From: Candidatus Dormiibacterota bacterium
GTDB lineage: Bacteria; Chloroflexota; Dormibacteria; Aeolococcales; Bog-877
Direction: 5' to 3'
NCBI GenBank assembly: GCA_003132265.1
Contig: PKXE01000096.1
Coordinates: forward strand, 5,547 to 18,801
Length of the DNA: 13,255 nt
Shown: positions 13,085-13,255 of the stretch, in pieces
How positions within the stretch are numbered: position 1 is the first letter of the stretch
How the letters are laid out: each line of letters starts with the position of its first letter
Made by a program: the position numbers and the translations under genes
Notes under the pieces: model-generated
Seen by the model: the letters and a program-made list of their open reading frames with translations, nothing else
The model's database searches: none
What the model was told of the DNA's origin: nothing

Positions 13085-13255
13085 CGCGGAGCCCAACCCG
13101 GCGCCCGGCGCTCCGGTGGAATCCTCCCACGATGGGCCCGGTCTAAGCCCGGCGATCCACGTCAGCGGGCTGACCAAGCGCTACGGACACACTGTGGCGC
13201 TCGCCGGCCTCACCATGACGGTTCCCCGCGGCGAGGTGTTCGGGTTCCTGGGGCC
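13077..13255 (+). CDS. ABC transporter ATP-binding protein, N-terminal fragment (3' end outside window)
   Basis: Only about 59 codons are present. After a hydrophilic, proline-rich leader comes the standard start of an exporter-type ABC ATPase: IHVSGLTKRYGHTVALAGL, the aromatic A-loop tyrosine in KRYG, then VPRGEVFGFLG, which stops just where the Walker A motif should begin. The pattern fits the DrrA/CcmA-like subfamily of drug or lipid exporters. GTG at 13077 overlaps the anti-sigma stop (GTGGGTGA); GTG at 13116 is an alternative that would give a more typical N-terminus. The overlap suggests that the transporter is co-expressed with the sigma/anti-sigma pair and might be controlled by, or serve as the output of, that cassette. 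Confidence 0.88.
   Translation, partial: MGDAEPNPAPGAPVESSHDGPGLSPAIHVSGLTKRYGHTVALAGLTMTVPRGEVFGFLG

Noticed and set aside
1..13255. A defence, toxin-antitoxin, prophage or biosynthetic island
   Set aside because: All recognisable genes are metabolic, stress or regulatory families in tight chromosomal operons; no nuclease, integrase, transposase, toxin or repeat array pattern was seen.

Overview
The window is a gene-dense, strongly GC-rich bacterial chromosome segment, nearly all on the + strand. It reads as housekeeping and stress genes of an actinobacterium or a neighbouring high-GC Gram-positive-like lineage. The clues are frequent GTG/TTG starts, -10 boxes (TAGACT, TAGAAT) placed 6-8 nt before GTG starts as in leaderless mRNAs, a FurA-type regulator directly before a catalase gene, two ECF sigma factor cassettes, and a stand-alone Lrp/AsnC ligand-binding domain. 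Lineage is inferred; no rRNA or other marker gene is present. I see no tRNA, rRNA, CRISPR array, insertion sequence or prophage gene.

Region 1 (1-2867): the C-terminal half of a 2-oxoglutarate dehydrogenase E1 subunit, overlapped by 4 nt by a dihydrolipoamide dehydrogenase (E3). No E2 gene lies between them. Region 2 (2910-6634): a minus-strand stand-alone AsnC-type effector domain, then a divergent + strand run of L-threonine 3-dehydrogenase (tdh), glycine C-acetyltransferase (kbl), an ECF sigma factor and a small one-helix membrane protein. Every junction in this run is an overlap or a gap of 4 nt or less. Tdh and Kbl together turn threonine into glycine and acetyl-CoA; the sigma factor with its probable membrane partner looks co-transcribed with them.

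Region 3 (6683-8764): a peroxide/iron-stress unit. It has a promoter with an inverted repeat, a probably leaderless furA, the monofunctional catalase katA, and a strong terminator hairpin. Region 4 (8798-11304): galU (UDP-glucose synthesis) with its own probable leaderless promoter, a 101-residue protein of unknown function, a PHP-domain phosphoesterase whose complete domain needs a non-standard start codon, and a small membrane-anchored Pro/Thr/Ser/Ala-rich protein.

Region 5 (11407-13255): a second ECF sigma factor, an overlapping zinc-binding (HxxxCxxC) membrane anti-sigma factor with a large outer domain, and the start of an ABC transporter ATPase, all overlapping. This looks like an envelope-signal cassette feeding an exporter.

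No clearly new multi-gene system is evident. The most interesting points are the PHP start codon, the furA promoter architecture, the sigma factor embedded in the threonine-catabolism operon, a hairpin overlapping that sigma factor's ribosome binding site, and the uncharacterised 9851-10156 gene.
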